A stretch of DNA of 64,000 nucleotides from UBA7446 sp965656545 (lineage in GTDB: Bacteria; Bacteroidota; Bacteroidia; Flavobacteriales; Flavobacteriaceae), in assembly GCA_965656545.1 (NCBI GenBank), contig CBFHKZ010000001.1:1-64000 (forward strand). The letters run 5' to 3'. How positions within the stretch are numbered: the first letter of the stretch is position 1; the number at the start of each line of letters is the position of its first letter. The notes under the pieces were generated by a model. It saw nothing but the letters and a program-made list of their open reading frames with translations, had not been told where the DNA came from and did no database searches. Shown here piece after piece: positions 16,900-26,052 of this stretch. Both the position numbers and the translations under genes were made by a program.

Positions 16900-18179
16900 G
16901 GATTCATCAACGCCTCAATTTCATCTGGGTCTATCGGAATATTGGCCATTAAATTCACAGGCGCGCCAGTAGCTTGCACCACCACATCGTCTTCCAAACG
17001 GATGCCAAAACCTTCATCAGGAATATAAATCCCCGGCTCAACCGTAAAGACCATATTGGCCTCCATGGGTTCGTCCAACAATCCGTAGTCATGCGTATCC
17101 AAGCCCAAATGGTGGGAGGTACCGTGCATAAAGTACTTTTTATAAGCCTCGGCGTTGTCCGACACCTCCTTTTTGGTTAGTAGGCCTATATCGACAAGTG
17201 CACTGCTCATCAGTTTGCCTACTTCTATATGATAAGCTTTCCAAAGCACACCAGGCATCAGTAGCTGGGTGGCTTCTTCTTTTATTTTGAGCACGGCCTC
17301 ATACACCGCACGTTGGCGGGGCGTAAATCGGCCAGAAACAGGGATGGTACGTGTCATATCGGACGAATAGTTTCCGTATTCGGCACCAACGTCCATCAAT
17401 ATCAATTCGCCTGCTTGACACTGCTGGCTGTTTTCAATATAGTGCAATACATTGCTGTTGGCTCCAGACGCAATGATGGGGGTATAGGCAAAGCCCTTGG
17501 ATCGGTTGCGCAAAAATTCGTGGGCAAATTCTGCTTCAATCTCAAACTCCCAAACGCCTGGCGTTACAAAACCCAAAACGCGTTTAAAACCTTTTTCGGT
17601 AATGTCGCAAGCCTGTTGTATGTGCGCAATTTCTTCTGGGTCTTTTACCCCTCGCAATCCTTGTAAAATAAAATTACTTTTTTCGTAAATCTTTTTTGGA
17701 AATTGTTCCTTGCACCATGCTATAAAGCGATCTTCCCGCGTTTGGGTTTCTACTTTAGCACGGTAATGCTCGTTGGTGTTGATGTAAATATTATCGACCT
17801 GCTTGGCCAATTCCAAAAAGGATGCTTCAAAGTCTGCAGTCCACTGCACATTCTCAATGCCCGTTACGGCCGTAGCCTCACTTTTGGTCAGTTTGTGTCC
17901 TTCCCAAACGGCAATATGTGCATTGGTTTCGCGCACAAAAACCATTTCCCGTTGCTTTGGATCTTTCGCATCGGGGCATAGGACGAGGATGGTTTCTTCT
18001 TGATCGACCCCCGTGAGGTAAAACAAATCACGGTGTTGTTCAAAAGGCAAAGTGCTGTCGGCACTGATGGGATAAATGTCATTAGCATTGAATACGGCAA
18101 TGCTATTGGGCTTGAGTTTTGCCATAAAACGTTGGCGGTGTTTGGTAAAAACAGCAGAAGGGAGGCGTGTATATTTCAT
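16896..18179 (-). CDS. pepP: Aminopeptidase P (Xaa-Pro aminopeptidase), M24B family
   Basis: 427 residues from ATG 18179 (MKYTRLPSAVF). N-terminal aminopeptidase P domain (to about 170) and C-terminal pita-bread metallopeptidase domain with the dimetal ligands in LILMDVGAEYGNYSSDMTRT (two Asp), HGTSHHLGLDTHD (His), FTVEPGIY (Glu) and GFGIRLEDDV (Glu). It removes N-terminal residues before proline. No signal peptide, so cytoplasmic. The frame begins at 18206 but family similarity begins at 18179. Confidence 0.9.
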   Translation of the reverse strand: MKYTRLPSAVFTKHRQRFMAKLKPNSIAVFNANDIYPISADSTLPFEQHRDLFYLTGVDQEETILVLCPDAKDPKQREMVFVRETNAHIAVWEGHKLTKSEATAVTGIENVQWTADFEASFLELAKQVDNIYINTNEHYRAKVETQTREDRFIAWCKEQFPKKIYEKSNFILQGLRGVKDPEEIAHIQQACDITEKGFKRVLGFVTPGVWEFEIEAEFAHEFLRNRSKGFAYTPIIASGANSNVLHYIENSQQCQAGELILMDVGAEYGNYSSDMTRTIPVSGRFTPRQRAVYEAVLKIKEEATQLLMPGVLWKAYHIEVGKLMSSALVDIGLLTKKEVSDNAEAYKKYFMHGTSHHLGLDTHDYGLLDEPMEANMVFTVEPGIYIPDEGFGIRLEDDVVVQATGAPVNLMANIPIDPDEIEALMNP

Positions 18180-18221
18180 ATCGTAAAGTAAAAAAATTAT
18201 ATTCACATAAAATTACTACCT

Positions 18222-21041
18222 ATGAAACAGCTACTATTTTGCCTTGTTTTTTCGCTGGCATTCGCCCAACCTTCAGCGACTAACCCCGTACATATTCAGC
18301 AAACATCCAATCAATTGGATGCACTTGTAGCCACATCATGGGTGGCGGAACTCCCGTTAAAAAATATTGGGCCTAGCGTAATGAGTGGTCGCGTGACCGA
18401 TTTGGACGTAAACCCCAACGCCACACACGAATTTTATGTAGCATATGCTTCTGGCGGCTTGTGGTACACAAATAATAACGGTACCAGCTTTACGCCGGTT
18501 ATGGACAACAGCCCCACCCAAAACATAGGGGACATAGCGGTGCACTGGCCCACGCATACCATTTATGTGGGTACGGGCGAAAACAATGCATCAAGGTCTT
18601 CGTATGCCGGAATGGGCATTTTAAAATCCACAGACAAGGGCAGCAGTTGGACGCCACTGGGATTGGCCGCTGCGCACCATATTGGAAAAATCGAAATTAA
18701 CCCCAACAACCCCGACGAGGTGGTTGTGGGCGTGGCAGGCCCGCTCTATTCCAAGAGCAATGCAAGAGGCATTTATAAAACAACAAACGGCGGACAAACA
18801 TGGGAACAAACCCTTGTTTTGCCTGATCCGACAGGCATTATTGAACTCAGCGTTGTGCCAGGGAATTACAACATACTATATGCGGCAGCTTGGGAAAAAG
18901 ATCGTAAAGCATGGGATTTCACTGGGAGTGGTGCCAATTCGGGGATTTATAAAAGTACCGACGCAGGCAACAGTTGGACCTTAATAAGCACGCCAGAAAG
19001 TGGCTTTTTACAAGGCGAAGGCGTAGGCCGTATAGGCCTAGCAGCATTCGATGCCAATACGCTATATGCCATTGTAGACAATCAAGAGAGAAGACCACGC
19101 TTTGACGCCCCCCAATCCAAACTCAAAAAGCAAGATTTTGAGGGGATATCACTCGAGGCTTTTATGGCCATAGACAAAAAACTACTCGGTTCTTTTTTAA
19201 AAGACAATGGTTTTCCAAAAGCATACACAGCTGATCGTGTTCGTGAGGAGGTACGCAACGGTAAGCTAAAACCGTCTGATTTAGCACTCTTTTTGTACAA
19301 TGCCAACGATGATTTGTTTGATACGCCCGTAGTAGGGCCAGAAGTGTTTCGCAGCGACGACGGGGGGCAGACGTGGAGCAAAACCCATTCCGGGTTTTTG
19401 GATGATATCTATTACAGCTACGGCTATTATTTTGGTATGGTACACGTATCACCTACCGATAAAAATCACATTTACATATATGGAGTACCGATTTTGGCAT
19501 CTACAGATGGTGGCAAATCGTTTAAAACACTAGATGCCGCCAATGTGCATGCCGACCACCACGCCTTGTGGATCAACCCCAAAAATCCACAGCACCTTGT
19601 GAATGGGAACGACGGCGGGGTCAACATAAGTTATGATGGCGGTCAAAATTGGATAAAAGCAAACCAACCCACCGTAGGGCAATTTTATACGGTCTATGCC
19701 GATACTCAAAAGCCTTATCACGTCTATGGCGGTTTGCAAGACAACGGCGTTTGGGAGGCCGTTCATACCGCAACAGAAAGTGTGCGTTGGCACCAAAGCG
19801 GACATAACCCTTGGACGGGTATTATGGGAGGCGATGGCATGCAAATTCAAGTCGATAACCGCAATCCTAATATTGTCTACACAGGCTATCAGTTCGGGAA
19901 TTATTTCCGCATTGATCGTGATACTGACAAACGCAAATACATTCAACCCAAACACAAGCTGGGGGAGGCACCTTTTCGATTCAATTGGCAAACGCCTATT
20001 CTGCTATCTGCTCATAACAATGATATTATTTATCTAGGCAGCAACAAACTCCACCGTTCGTTGAACCAAGGCGACGATTGGGAGGCTATTTCTGAAGACC
20101 TTACAAAAGGTGCTAAAAAAGGAAATGTGCCTTATGGAACCCTGACGGCTATTGATGAGTCTCGAGATGCTTTTGGAACGCTAGTGGTGGGTTCAGATGA
20201 TGGACTTATTCACCTTACCCAAAACAGTGGAACAACTTGGCGTTGTGTAAGCGATAATTTGCCGCAAGATTTGTGGGTGAGTAGGGTACAGTTTTCCCAA
20301 CACGACCCTAGCCGCATCTACGCTACGCTAAACGGTTATCGTTGGGACGACTTCACGCCCTATGTCTATGTTTCAAATGATTTGGGCGCAAGCTGGACTG
20401 ACATCAGTAGCAATTTGCCCAAGTCTGCTGTGAATGTAATTCGTGAGGATGCAACTAACAAAGACCTGCTGTATGTGGGAACAGACAACGGGCTGTTTGT
20501 GAGTATAGACCAAGGAAAAAACTGGCATATTTTCGATAAAAACATCCCTCGTGTAGCCGTCCATGATTTATTTATCCAAGAAACTGCAAATCATTTGTTG
20601 GTGGGTACGCACGGAAGATCTATTTATATGCTCGCATTGGATGCCGTGCAGCAATTAGCTGAAGTTTCCGACAAGCCATTTGCTGTGTTGACTCCAGAAG
20701 CACAAAAGCACAACAATCGTTGGGGCAGTAAGAGAAGCGTGTGGTATGACGCCTTTTCGCCCAATTTTTATTGGACATTCTTTAGTCAAGAACCCAGTAG
20801 TGGCGTGTGGTCTTTGGTTTCTGACAAAGGCGTTGTGGTGTTTGAGCAAGCCGAGAGTCTTGCCAAAGGGCTTCAGCAATTGCCTTACAAATTGGTCATG
20901 GATGCTGCGGTAATCAAACAATTTAATCGCAAGCATAAAAGCGACTTAAAGCCCGCCGATGATGGAAATGTGTATCTCCCCAAAGGAACATACAGTTTGT
21001 TATGGAACGACAGGCAGTACACAGAACTGGTTTTGGAGTAG
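18222..21041 (+). CDS. Secreted sortilin/VPS10-like BNR-repeat protein
   Basis: 939 residues. Signal peptide 1-15 (MKQLLFCLVFSLAFA). The body consists of beta-propeller blades marked by Asp-box/BNR motifs: STDKGSSWT, TTNGGQTWE, STDAGNSWT, SDDGGQTWS, STDGGKSF, SYDGGQNW, SNDLGASWT and SIDQGKNW. This is the VPS10/sortilin-like, xyloglucanase-like arrangement seen in many secreted Bacteroidota proteins. No catalytic motif identifies it as a hydrolase. The C-terminus (TYSLLWNDRQYTELVLE) is not a clear type IX secretion tag. It starts 42 bases from the divergent pepP start. Confidence 0.8.
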   Translation: MKQLLFCLVFSLAFAQPSATNPVHIQQTSNQLDALVATSWVAELPLKNIGPSVMSGRVTDLDVNPNATHEFYVAYASGGLWYTNNNGTSFTPVMDNSPTQNIGDIAVHWPTHTIYVGTGENNASRSSYAGMGILKSTDKGSSWTPLGLAAAHHIGKIEINPNNPDEVVVGVAGPLYSKSNARGIYKTTNGGQTWEQTLVLPDPTGIIELSVVPGNYNILYAAAWEKDRKAWDFTGSGANSGIYKSTDAGNSWTLISTPESGFLQGEGVGRIGLAAFDANTLYAIVDNQERRPRFDAPQSKLKKQDFEGISLEAFMAIDKKLLGSFLKDNGFPKAYTADRVREEVRNGKLKPSDLALFLYNANDDLFDTPVVGPEVFRSDDGGQTWSKTHSGFLDDIYYSYGYYFGMVHVSPTDKNHIYIYGVPILASTDGGKSFKTLDAANVHADHHALWINPKNPQHLVNGNDGGVNISYDGGQNWIKANQPTVGQFYTVYADTQKPYHVYGGLQDNGVWEAVHTATESVRWHQSGHNPWTGIMGGDGMQIQVDNRNPNIVYTGYQFGNYFRIDRDTDKRKYIQPKHKLGEAPFRFNWQTPILLSAHNNDIIYLGSNKLHRSLNQGDDWEAISEDLTKGAKKGNVPYGTLTAIDESRDAFGTLVVGSDDGLIHLTQNSGTTWRCVSDNLPQDLWVSRVQFSQHDPSRIYATLNGYRWDDFTPYVYVSNDLGASWTDISSNLPKSAVNVIREDATNKDLLYVGTDNGLFVSIDQGKNWHIFDKNIPRVAVHDLFIQETANHLLVGTHGRSIYMLALDAVQQLAEVSDKPFAVLTPEAQKHNNRWGSKRSVWYDAFSPNFYWTFFSQEPSSGVWSLVSDKGVVVFEQAESLAKGLQQLPYKLVMDAAVIKQFNRKHKSDLKPADDGNVYLPKGTYSLLWNDRQYTELVLE

Positions 21042-21129
21042 TTTAGTTTCATCTTTTCGGACAATTTTAGCATAATATTTGAACAAAAAAGGATGCCTAT
21101 GTTAGAATTGCCCTAAATAGTTAAAAACC

Positions 21130-21161
21130 TTTGGTTATCAGTTGTTCAGCACCTAATTTTG
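21130..21161 (+). promoter_or_regulatory. Promoter of the sdhCAB operon
   Basis: TTTG (21130-21133), 20 bases, TAATTTTG (21154-21161): both Bacteroidota elements at near-ideal spacing. Transcription should start around 21166, a few bases before the ATG at 21173. Confidence 0.6.
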
Positions 21162-21172
21162 TACCACAATAA

Positions 21173-21844
21173 ATGCCAAATCACATGAGTTCACTCTTGT
21201 CATCCACCATATTTAGAAAAGTTGCCATGGCCTTGTCTGGTCTCTTTTTGATGGTTTTTTTGCTGCAACACTTTGTAATCAACATTACATCGGTGTTTAG
21301 TGCAACTATTTTTAACCAGTTTTCCCATTTTATGGGCACCAATGCGCTTGTACAGTTTCTGCTGCAACCCATCCTTATTGGGGGCGTTATTTTTCATTTT
21401 GTCATGGGCTTTGTACTAGAGCTTCAAAACAGCAGTGCGCGCGGAACCAAATATGCCGTATTCAAGGGCAGTGCAAATGCCAGCTGGGTTTCTCGAAATA
21501 TGATTATTTCAGGAGCAACGGTACTCGCATTCTTGGGATTGCATTTTTATGATTTTTGGGTTCCTGAAATCAATTATAAATACATCGAATTTTTACCTGA
21601 AGACCCCAACAGATACCAAGAGGAGTTGGTACATAAATTTGAAGATTTAGGACGTGTTATCATCTACGTGATCTCTTTCTTCTTTTTATCCCTCCACCTA
21701 TTGCACGGTTTTGCCTCGGCATTCCAATCTATGGGGGTCAATAACAAATACACCCCAGCCTTAAAATCCTTTGGTAAAGTATACGCCATCGGCATTCCAT
21801 TAGGCTTTGCATTCATCGCTATTTTTCACTTTTTAAATCACTAA
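21173..21844 (+). CDS. sdhC: Succinate dehydrogenase cytochrome b558 subunit
   Basis: 223 residues, an integral membrane protein with five hydrophobic segments and the b558-family features: the N-terminal SSTIFRKVAMALSGLFLMVFLLQHF, and histidines in LLQHF, IFHFVMGF, FLGLHFYDF and HLLHGFASAF that bind haem and quinone. This one-subunit anchor is the di-haem type used by Bacteroidota. ATG 21173 lies just after the promoter; an internal ATG at 21185 is possible. One base separates its stop from the sdhA start. Confidence 0.92.
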   Translation: MPNHMSSLLSSTIFRKVAMALSGLFLMVFLLQHFVINITSVFSATIFNQFSHFMGTNALVQFLLQPILIGGVIFHFVMGFVLELQNSSARGTKYAVFKGSANASWVSRNMIISGATVLAFLGLHFYDFWVPEINYKYIEFLPEDPNRYQEELVHKFEDLGRVIIYVISFFFLSLHLLHGFASAFQSMGVNNKYTPALKSFGKVYAIGIPLGFAFIAIFHFLNH

Positions 21845-21845
21845 T

Positions 21846-23849
21846 ATGGCAAGGTTAGACGCGAAAATCCCCGAAGGTCCAATAGCCGAGAAGTGGACAA
21901 ATCACAAAAACAACATTAACCTAGTTAGCCCTGCCAACAAACGCCAGATAGACGTTATTGTGGTAGGAACTGGATTGGCTGGAGGCTCTGCCGCAGCTAC
22001 ACTCGCTGAACTTGGCTATAACGTAAAGGCATTTTGTTTTCAAGACTCCCCCAGACGTGCGCATTCCATTGCTGCACAGGGCGGAATCAATGCTGCTAAA
22101 AATTATCAAGGCGATGGCGATTCTACCTATCGCTTGTTCTACGATACCGTCAAGGGTGGTGATTATCGCTCAAGAGAAGCAAACGTTTACCGATTGGCGG
22201 AGGTTTCTACCAACATTATTGACCAATGTGTTGCCCAGGGCGTTCCCTTTGCTCGTGACTACGGCGGACTCTTAGACAACCGCTCTTTTGGTGGGGTATT
22301 GGTATCCAGAACGTTCTATGCCAAAGGACAAACGGGCCAGCAATTGTTGCTAGGTGCCTATTCGGCCATGAACCGACAAATTGGCCGTGGTAAAATTAAA
22401 ATGTACAACCGCCATGAAATGCTAGACCTTGTAAAAGTAGACGGCAAGGCGAGAGGTATCATCACCAGAAATTTGATTACGGGTGAAATTGAACGCCACG
22501 GTGCTCACGCGGTGGTGATTGCATCTGGAGGTTATGGTAATTTGTTTTACCTCTCTACCAATGCGATGGGAAGTAACGTAACCGCGGCTTGGAAAATTCA
22601 CAAGCAAGGTGCCTATTTCGCCAACCCGTGCTTTACACAAATTCACCCTACATGTATTCCCGTTTCTGGCGATCACCAGTCTAAATTGACGTTGATGTCA
22701 GAGTCGTTGCGAAACGATGGACGGATTTGGGTACCCAAAAAGAAAGAGGATGCTGCTGCAATTCGCGAGGGCAAACTTAAACCAACCGAGTTGGCAGAGG
22801 AAGACCGTGATTACTATCTAGAAAGACGCTATCCTGCCTTTGGAAACTTAGTGCCACGAGATGTGGCTTCACGCGCATCAAAAGAGCGTTGCGACGAAGG
22901 CTATGGCGTTAATAAAACCGGCGAAGCCGTTTATTTAGACTTTGCAGATTCCATAGTACGCTACGGAAAAGAAAAAGCCCACGTCAAAGGCTTGGACGAA
23001 AACGACATGAACCTTGTCCGAAAGCTGGGTAAAGAAATTATCAAGGCAAAATACGGAAACCTCTTCCAGATGTACGAAAAAATCGTAGATCAAAACCCGT
23101 ATGAAACCCCCATGATGATTTATCCTGCGGTGCATTATACCATGGGGGGCGTTTGGGTAGATTATAACCTAATGACAACCGTTCCAGGTTGCTTTGCCAT
23201 AGGTGAGGCGAATTTTTCCGACCACGGAGCCAACCGCTTGGGTGCTTCTGCACTTATGCAAGGCTTAGCAGACGGCTATTTTGTATTGCCCTACACCATA
23301 GGTGATTATTTGGCTGATGACATACGCACAGGACCCATAGCTACAGACGCTCCAGAGTTTGAAGCGGCTGAAGCAAGTGTTCGTTCACAAATAGATGCTT
23401 TTATGAACAATAAAGGCACCAAAACAGTGGATTATTTTCACCGTAAATTGGGGAAAATCATTTGGAACAAATGTGGTATGTCTCGCAACGAAAAGCAATT
23501 AAAAGAGGCCATGAAAGAAGTAAAAGCACTTCGTGAAGAATTTTATAAAGAGGTTTATGTGCCTGGCACTGCAGATTCGTTTAACGAACCGTTGGCCAAA
23601 GCCCTTCGTGTAGCCGATTTCTTGGAGTTAGGTGAATTGTTTGCCAAAGATGCACTTGAGCGTTCTGAATCTTGTGGTGGCCATTTCCGTGAGGAGTCGC
23701 AAAGCCCAGAAGGCGAGGCCCTTAGAGATGATGCTAACTTCACCTTTGTCTCTGCATGGGAATATAAAGGGGAACCAAGTGAGGCAAAACTCCATAAAGA
23801 GGAGCTGAACTACGAAAATATTGAATTGAAAACACGATCGTATAAGTAG
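21846..23849 (+). CDS. sdhA: Succinate dehydrogenase/fumarate reductase flavoprotein subunit
   Basis: 667 residues. FAD-binding GTGLAGGSAAATLAELGYNV, the covalent-flavin histidine in RAHSIAAQGGINAAKN, and the active-site RYPAFGNLVPRD and GGVWVDYNL segments. It oxidises succinate to fumarate (or the reverse) on the cytoplasmic face of the membrane anchor SdhC. In this operon sdhB does not follow directly: a 0.5 kb insertion with a four-helix-bundle gene lies between. Confidence 0.96.
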   Translation: MARLDAKIPEGPIAEKWTNHKNNINLVSPANKRQIDVIVVGTGLAGGSAAATLAELGYNVKAFCFQDSPRRAHSIAAQGGINAAKNYQGDGDSTYRLFYDTVKGGDYRSREANVYRLAEVSTNIIDQCVAQGVPFARDYGGLLDNRSFGGVLVSRTFYAKGQTGQQLLLGAYSAMNRQIGRGKIKMYNRHEMLDLVKVDGKARGIITRNLITGEIERHGAHAVVIASGGYGNLFYLSTNAMGSNVTAAWKIHKQGAYFANPCFTQIHPTCIPVSGDHQSKLTLMSESLRNDGRIWVPKKKEDAAAIREGKLKPTELAEEDRDYYLERRYPAFGNLVPRDVASRASKERCDEGYGVNKTGEAVYLDFADSIVRYGKEKAHVKGLDENDMNLVRKLGKEIIKAKYGNLFQMYEKIVDQNPYETPMMIYPAVHYTMGGVWVDYNLMTTVPGCFAIGEANFSDHGANRLGASALMQGLADGYFVLPYTIGDYLADDIRTGPIATDAPEFEAAEASVRSQIDAFMNNKGTKTVDYFHRKLGKIIWNKCGMSRNEKQLKEAMKEVKALREEFYKEVYVPGTADSFNEPLAKALRVADFLELGELFAKDALERSESCGGHFREESQSPEGEALRDDANFTFVSAWEYKGEPSEAKLHKEELNYENIELKTRSYK

Positions 23850-23851
23850 TG

Positions 23852-23900
23852 AGTAGGCAGTAGGCAATAGATAGTAGTGAATAGTTATAAGTTAATAGGT
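23852..23900 (+). repeat. Heptameric repeat, left arm (7 units)
   Basis: Seven consecutive 7-base units directly after the sdhA stop: AGTAGGC, AGTAGGC, AATAGAT, AGTAGTG, AATAGTT, ATAAGTT, AATAGGT. The same type of unit, in inverted orientation, follows the four-helix-bundle gene (24300-24341). Confidence 0.7.
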
Positions 23901-23913
23901 AATGGTTTTGTTA

Positions 23914-24297
23914 ATGAGTGACATAAAAACATTTGAGGATTTGGAATGTTGGAAAAAAGCTAGACGATTAAGAATTAAAATTTCTGAGTTGGCAAAGACA
24001 TTTCCTAATGACGAAAAGTTTGGACTTACCTCGCAAATTGTTCGCGCTATTAGGTCTGTATCGCATAATATTGCCGAAGGATATGGCAGATTTCACTTTC
24101 GTGAAAACGCACAGTTTTGTAGAACCTCAAGAGGTTCGCTGTACGAAGTTTTAGACCAAGTAATCGTAGCCAATGAGGAGGGTTATATTACTGAAAACGT
24201 ATTAAAAGAAATAAGAAAAGATATTTTAGAGAACATCAAAATTCTTAATGGGTATATAAACTATTTGGTTAAATGTGCCGAAAATAAAAATGGCTAA
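23914..24297 (+). CDS. Four-helix-bundle protein (23S rRNA intervening-sequence protein family)
   Basis: 127 residues from ATG 23914 (MSDIKTFEDLECWKKA); an upstream in-frame ATG at 23902 falls in the trailing edge of the repeat. Family hallmarks: an N-terminal F-x-DLE-x-WKKAR start, SQIVRAIRSVSHNIAEGYGR and the C-terminal helical hairpin. Relatives occur in 23S rRNA intervening sequences and as free-standing genes; the biochemical role is unclear. It splits the sdhCAB operon between sdhA and sdhB and is bracketed by inverted heptameric repeats, so it is probably the cargo of a small insertion. Confidence 0.85.
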   Translation: MSDIKTFEDLECWKKARRLRIKISELAKTFPNDEKFGLTSQIVRAIRSVSHNIAEGYGRFHFRENAQFCRTSRGSLYEVLDQVIVANEEGYITENVLKEIRKDILENIKILNGYINYLVKCAENKNG

Positions 24298-24299
24298 TC

Positions 24300-24341
24300 A
24301 ACAACTATTAACTCATAACCAATAACTATTAACTTAATAGG
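24300..24341 (-). repeat. Heptameric repeat, right arm (6 units, inverted)
   Basis: Plus-strand units AACAACT, ATTAACT, CATAACC, AATAACT, ATTAACT, TAATAGG. Read on the minus strand they are AGTTAAT/AGTTATT/GGTTATG-type units, i.e. the same family as the left arm in opposite orientation. It ends 7 bases before sdhB. Confidence 0.7.
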
Positions 24342-24348
24342 ATAAAAC

Positions 24349-25095
24349 ATGAAACTGAAACTAAAAATTTGGCGACAAGAAAACGCAACCGCAAAAGGGA
24401 GTATGCAAACCTATTCACTAGACGATGTTTCTCCAGACATGTCGTTTTTGGAAATGATGGATGTGCTCAACGAACAATTGATGGAGCAGGGCATTGATCC
24501 CGTGGCTTTTGATCACGATTGTCGCGAGGGTATTTGTGGTTCTTGTTCTATGTTCATTAATGGTGAGGCCCATGGTCCAGACCGCCTGATTACAACCTGT
24601 CAATTACACATGCGTAAGTTTAAAGACGGAGACACCATTCATATTGAACCTTTCCGTGCCAAGCCTTTCCCTGTTATTAAAGATTTGGTAGTTGACCGCA
24701 CAGCTTTTGATCGCATTCAACACGCAGGAGGCTTTGTGTCTGTAAATACTTCCGGTAATACACAAGATGCCAATTCACTGCCTATTGAAAAACAAGCAGC
24801 AGACAAGGCATTTGATGCCGCAGCGTGTATTGGTTGTGGAGCATGTGTGGCCAGTTGTAAGAACGCTTCTGCCATGTTATTTGTTTCTGCCAAAGTATCT
24901 CAATATGCCCTACTGCCTCAAGGACAAGTAGAAGCTACAGATCGTGTGCTCAATATGGTTAAGCAAATGGATGAAGAGGGTTTTGGAAACTGTACCAACA
25001 CTGGTGCCTGCGAAGTGGAATGTCCCAAAGGGATTTCCCTTGAGAATATTGCACGTATGAATAGAGAATACTTAGCTGCAAACCTAAAAGGTTAG
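24349..25095 (+). CDS. sdhB: Succinate dehydrogenase/fumarate reductase iron-sulphur subunit
   Basis: 248 residues. [2Fe-2S] ligands in CREGICGSCSM plus a later Cys (TTCQLHM), then two ferredoxin-like Cys groups, CIGCGACVASC and CTNTGACEVECPKG, for the [4Fe-4S] and [3Fe-4S] clusters. It passes electrons from SdhA flavin to the SdhC haems. It is separated from sdhA by the 0.5 kb repeat-flanked insertion; no new promoter is visible just before it, so it probably still depends on the operon promoter. Confidence 0.95.
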   Translation: MKLKLKIWRQENATAKGSMQTYSLDDVSPDMSFLEMMDVLNEQLMEQGIDPVAFDHDCREGICGSCSMFINGEAHGPDRLITTCQLHMRKFKDGDTIHIEPFRAKPFPVIKDLVVDRTAFDRIQHAGGFVSVNTSGNTQDANSLPIEKQAADKAFDAAACIGCGACVASCKNASAMLFVSAKVSQYALLPQGQVEATDRVLNMVKQMDEEGFGNCTNTGACEVECPKGISLENIARMNREYLAANLKG

Positions 25096-25102
25096 AAGGA
25101 AG

Positions 25103-25192
25103 TTACTTTTGCTGCTTGTTGTGACGTTTTGTTAGTACAATTATTAAAATAATAATAACTGCAACTGTTGAAAGACATAAAGGTATATTCAT
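25103..25192 (-). CDS. Possible 29-aa single-pass membrane microprotein
   Basis: A minus-strand frame from ATG 25192 to TAA 25103: hydrophobic core TVAVIIILIIVL followed by a basic tail KRHNKQQK, the typical layout of a one-segment membrane peptide. It lies antisense in the gap after sdhB. No promoter box or homolog can be shown, so it may be chance. Confidence 0.25.
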   Translation of the reverse strand: MNIPLCLSTVAVIIILIIVLTKRHNKQQK

Positions 25193-25215
25193 AACTTTTA
25201 GTAGGTTTAAGATTT

Positions 25216-25237
25216 AAAAAGCAACTTGCTTTTTTTG
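25216..25237 (+). terminator. Probable intrinsic terminator of the sdh operon
   Basis: Stem AAAAAGC (25216-25222) and GCTTTTT (25228-25234) with a 5-base loop, running into further T. The stem is AT-rich and weak, but the place (120 bases after sdhB, before the amidase gene) is right. Confidence 0.4.
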
Positions 25238-25278
25238 GTTAGGGATGGTAAAACTACAAAAAATAGTAACTTCATAAA

Positions 25279-26052
25279 ATGAATTCCCTACAAATTGCCA
25301 TACTGCAACACAATATCGTTTGGCACAATCCTATCGCCAACCAACAACTGTTCGAAAAGCAGCTAAATGAATTACCCAAAGCAACAACCCTAGTTGTGCT
25401 GCCCGAAATGTGGGCAACGGGCTTTACCATGAAACCAGAAGAAGTGGCCGAAACCATGGATGGCCCCACGATTCAATGGATGAAAGAAATGGCAAAAACA
25501 CATCATACCGCAATTTGCGGCAGCCTTGCCATTCAAGAAGGGGAAGACTTTTATAATCGCTTTGTTTTTGTGCACCCAAACGGGAAGTTAGATATTTACG
25601 ACAAAGTACATCCTTATACCCCTTCAGGAGAATCAAAGGTGTATCGTGCCGGAAAGACATCAACACTAATTGAATATGCAGGTTTTCGTATTCGACCGTT
25701 GGTGTGTTATGATTTGCGCTTTCCCGTGTTTGCTCGCAACACAGACAACTATGACCTATTGCTTTGCGTTGCCAACTGGCCAGCAGCCCGCATTCAAGCA
25801 TGGAATGCCCTTTTGCGTGCACGCGCTATTGAAAACATGGCTTATTGCATTGGAGTAAATAGAACGGGAAAAGATGCTTATCGCCTGTCCTATCCTGGAG
25901 CCTCTGCAGCCTATAATGCTTTGGGTGATGAATTGATTTTTATGCACGAAAAAGACACAACTGCTAGCCTCACCATTGATCTTGATACGCTTCGCAGCAC
26001 ACGCAAAAAACTTCCTTTTTTAGAAGATCGAGACGATTTTACTTTAATATAA
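25279..26052 (+). CDS. Omega-amidase / nitrilase-family carbon-nitrogen hydrolase
   Basis: 257 residues. The Glu-Lys-Cys triad is in VLPEMWATGF (Glu), DKVHPYTPSGE (Lys) and LVCYDLRFP (Cys). The closest known group is YafV/omega-amidase, which hydrolyses alpha-ketoglutaramate and alpha-ketosuccinamate to the keto acids; the sequence fits but does not prove this substrate. Cytoplasmic. The 3' end overlaps the convergent Ig-like lipoprotein gene by 14 bases. Confidence 0.88.
   Translation: MNSLQIAILQHNIVWHNPIANQQLFEKQLNELPKATTLVVLPEMWATGFTMKPEEVAETMDGPTIQWMKEMAKTHHTAICGSLAIQEGEDFYNRFVFVHPNGKLDIYDKVHPYTPSGESKVYRAGKTSTLIEYAGFRIRPLVCYDLRFPVFARNTDNYDLLLCVANWPAARIQAWNALLRARAIENMAYCIGVNRTGKDAYRLSYPGASAAYNALGDELIFMHEKDTTASLTIDLDTLRSTRKKLPFLEDRDDFTLI

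Noticed and set aside
19530..19991. 153-codon ORF opposite the sortilin-like gene
   Set aside because: Lies wholly inside a long gene with strong repeat motifs on the other strand; a shadow frame.
23850..24341. Heptameric arms as a CRISPR array
   Set aside because: Units are 7 bases with no spacers and no cas genes; they are in inverted arms around one gene.
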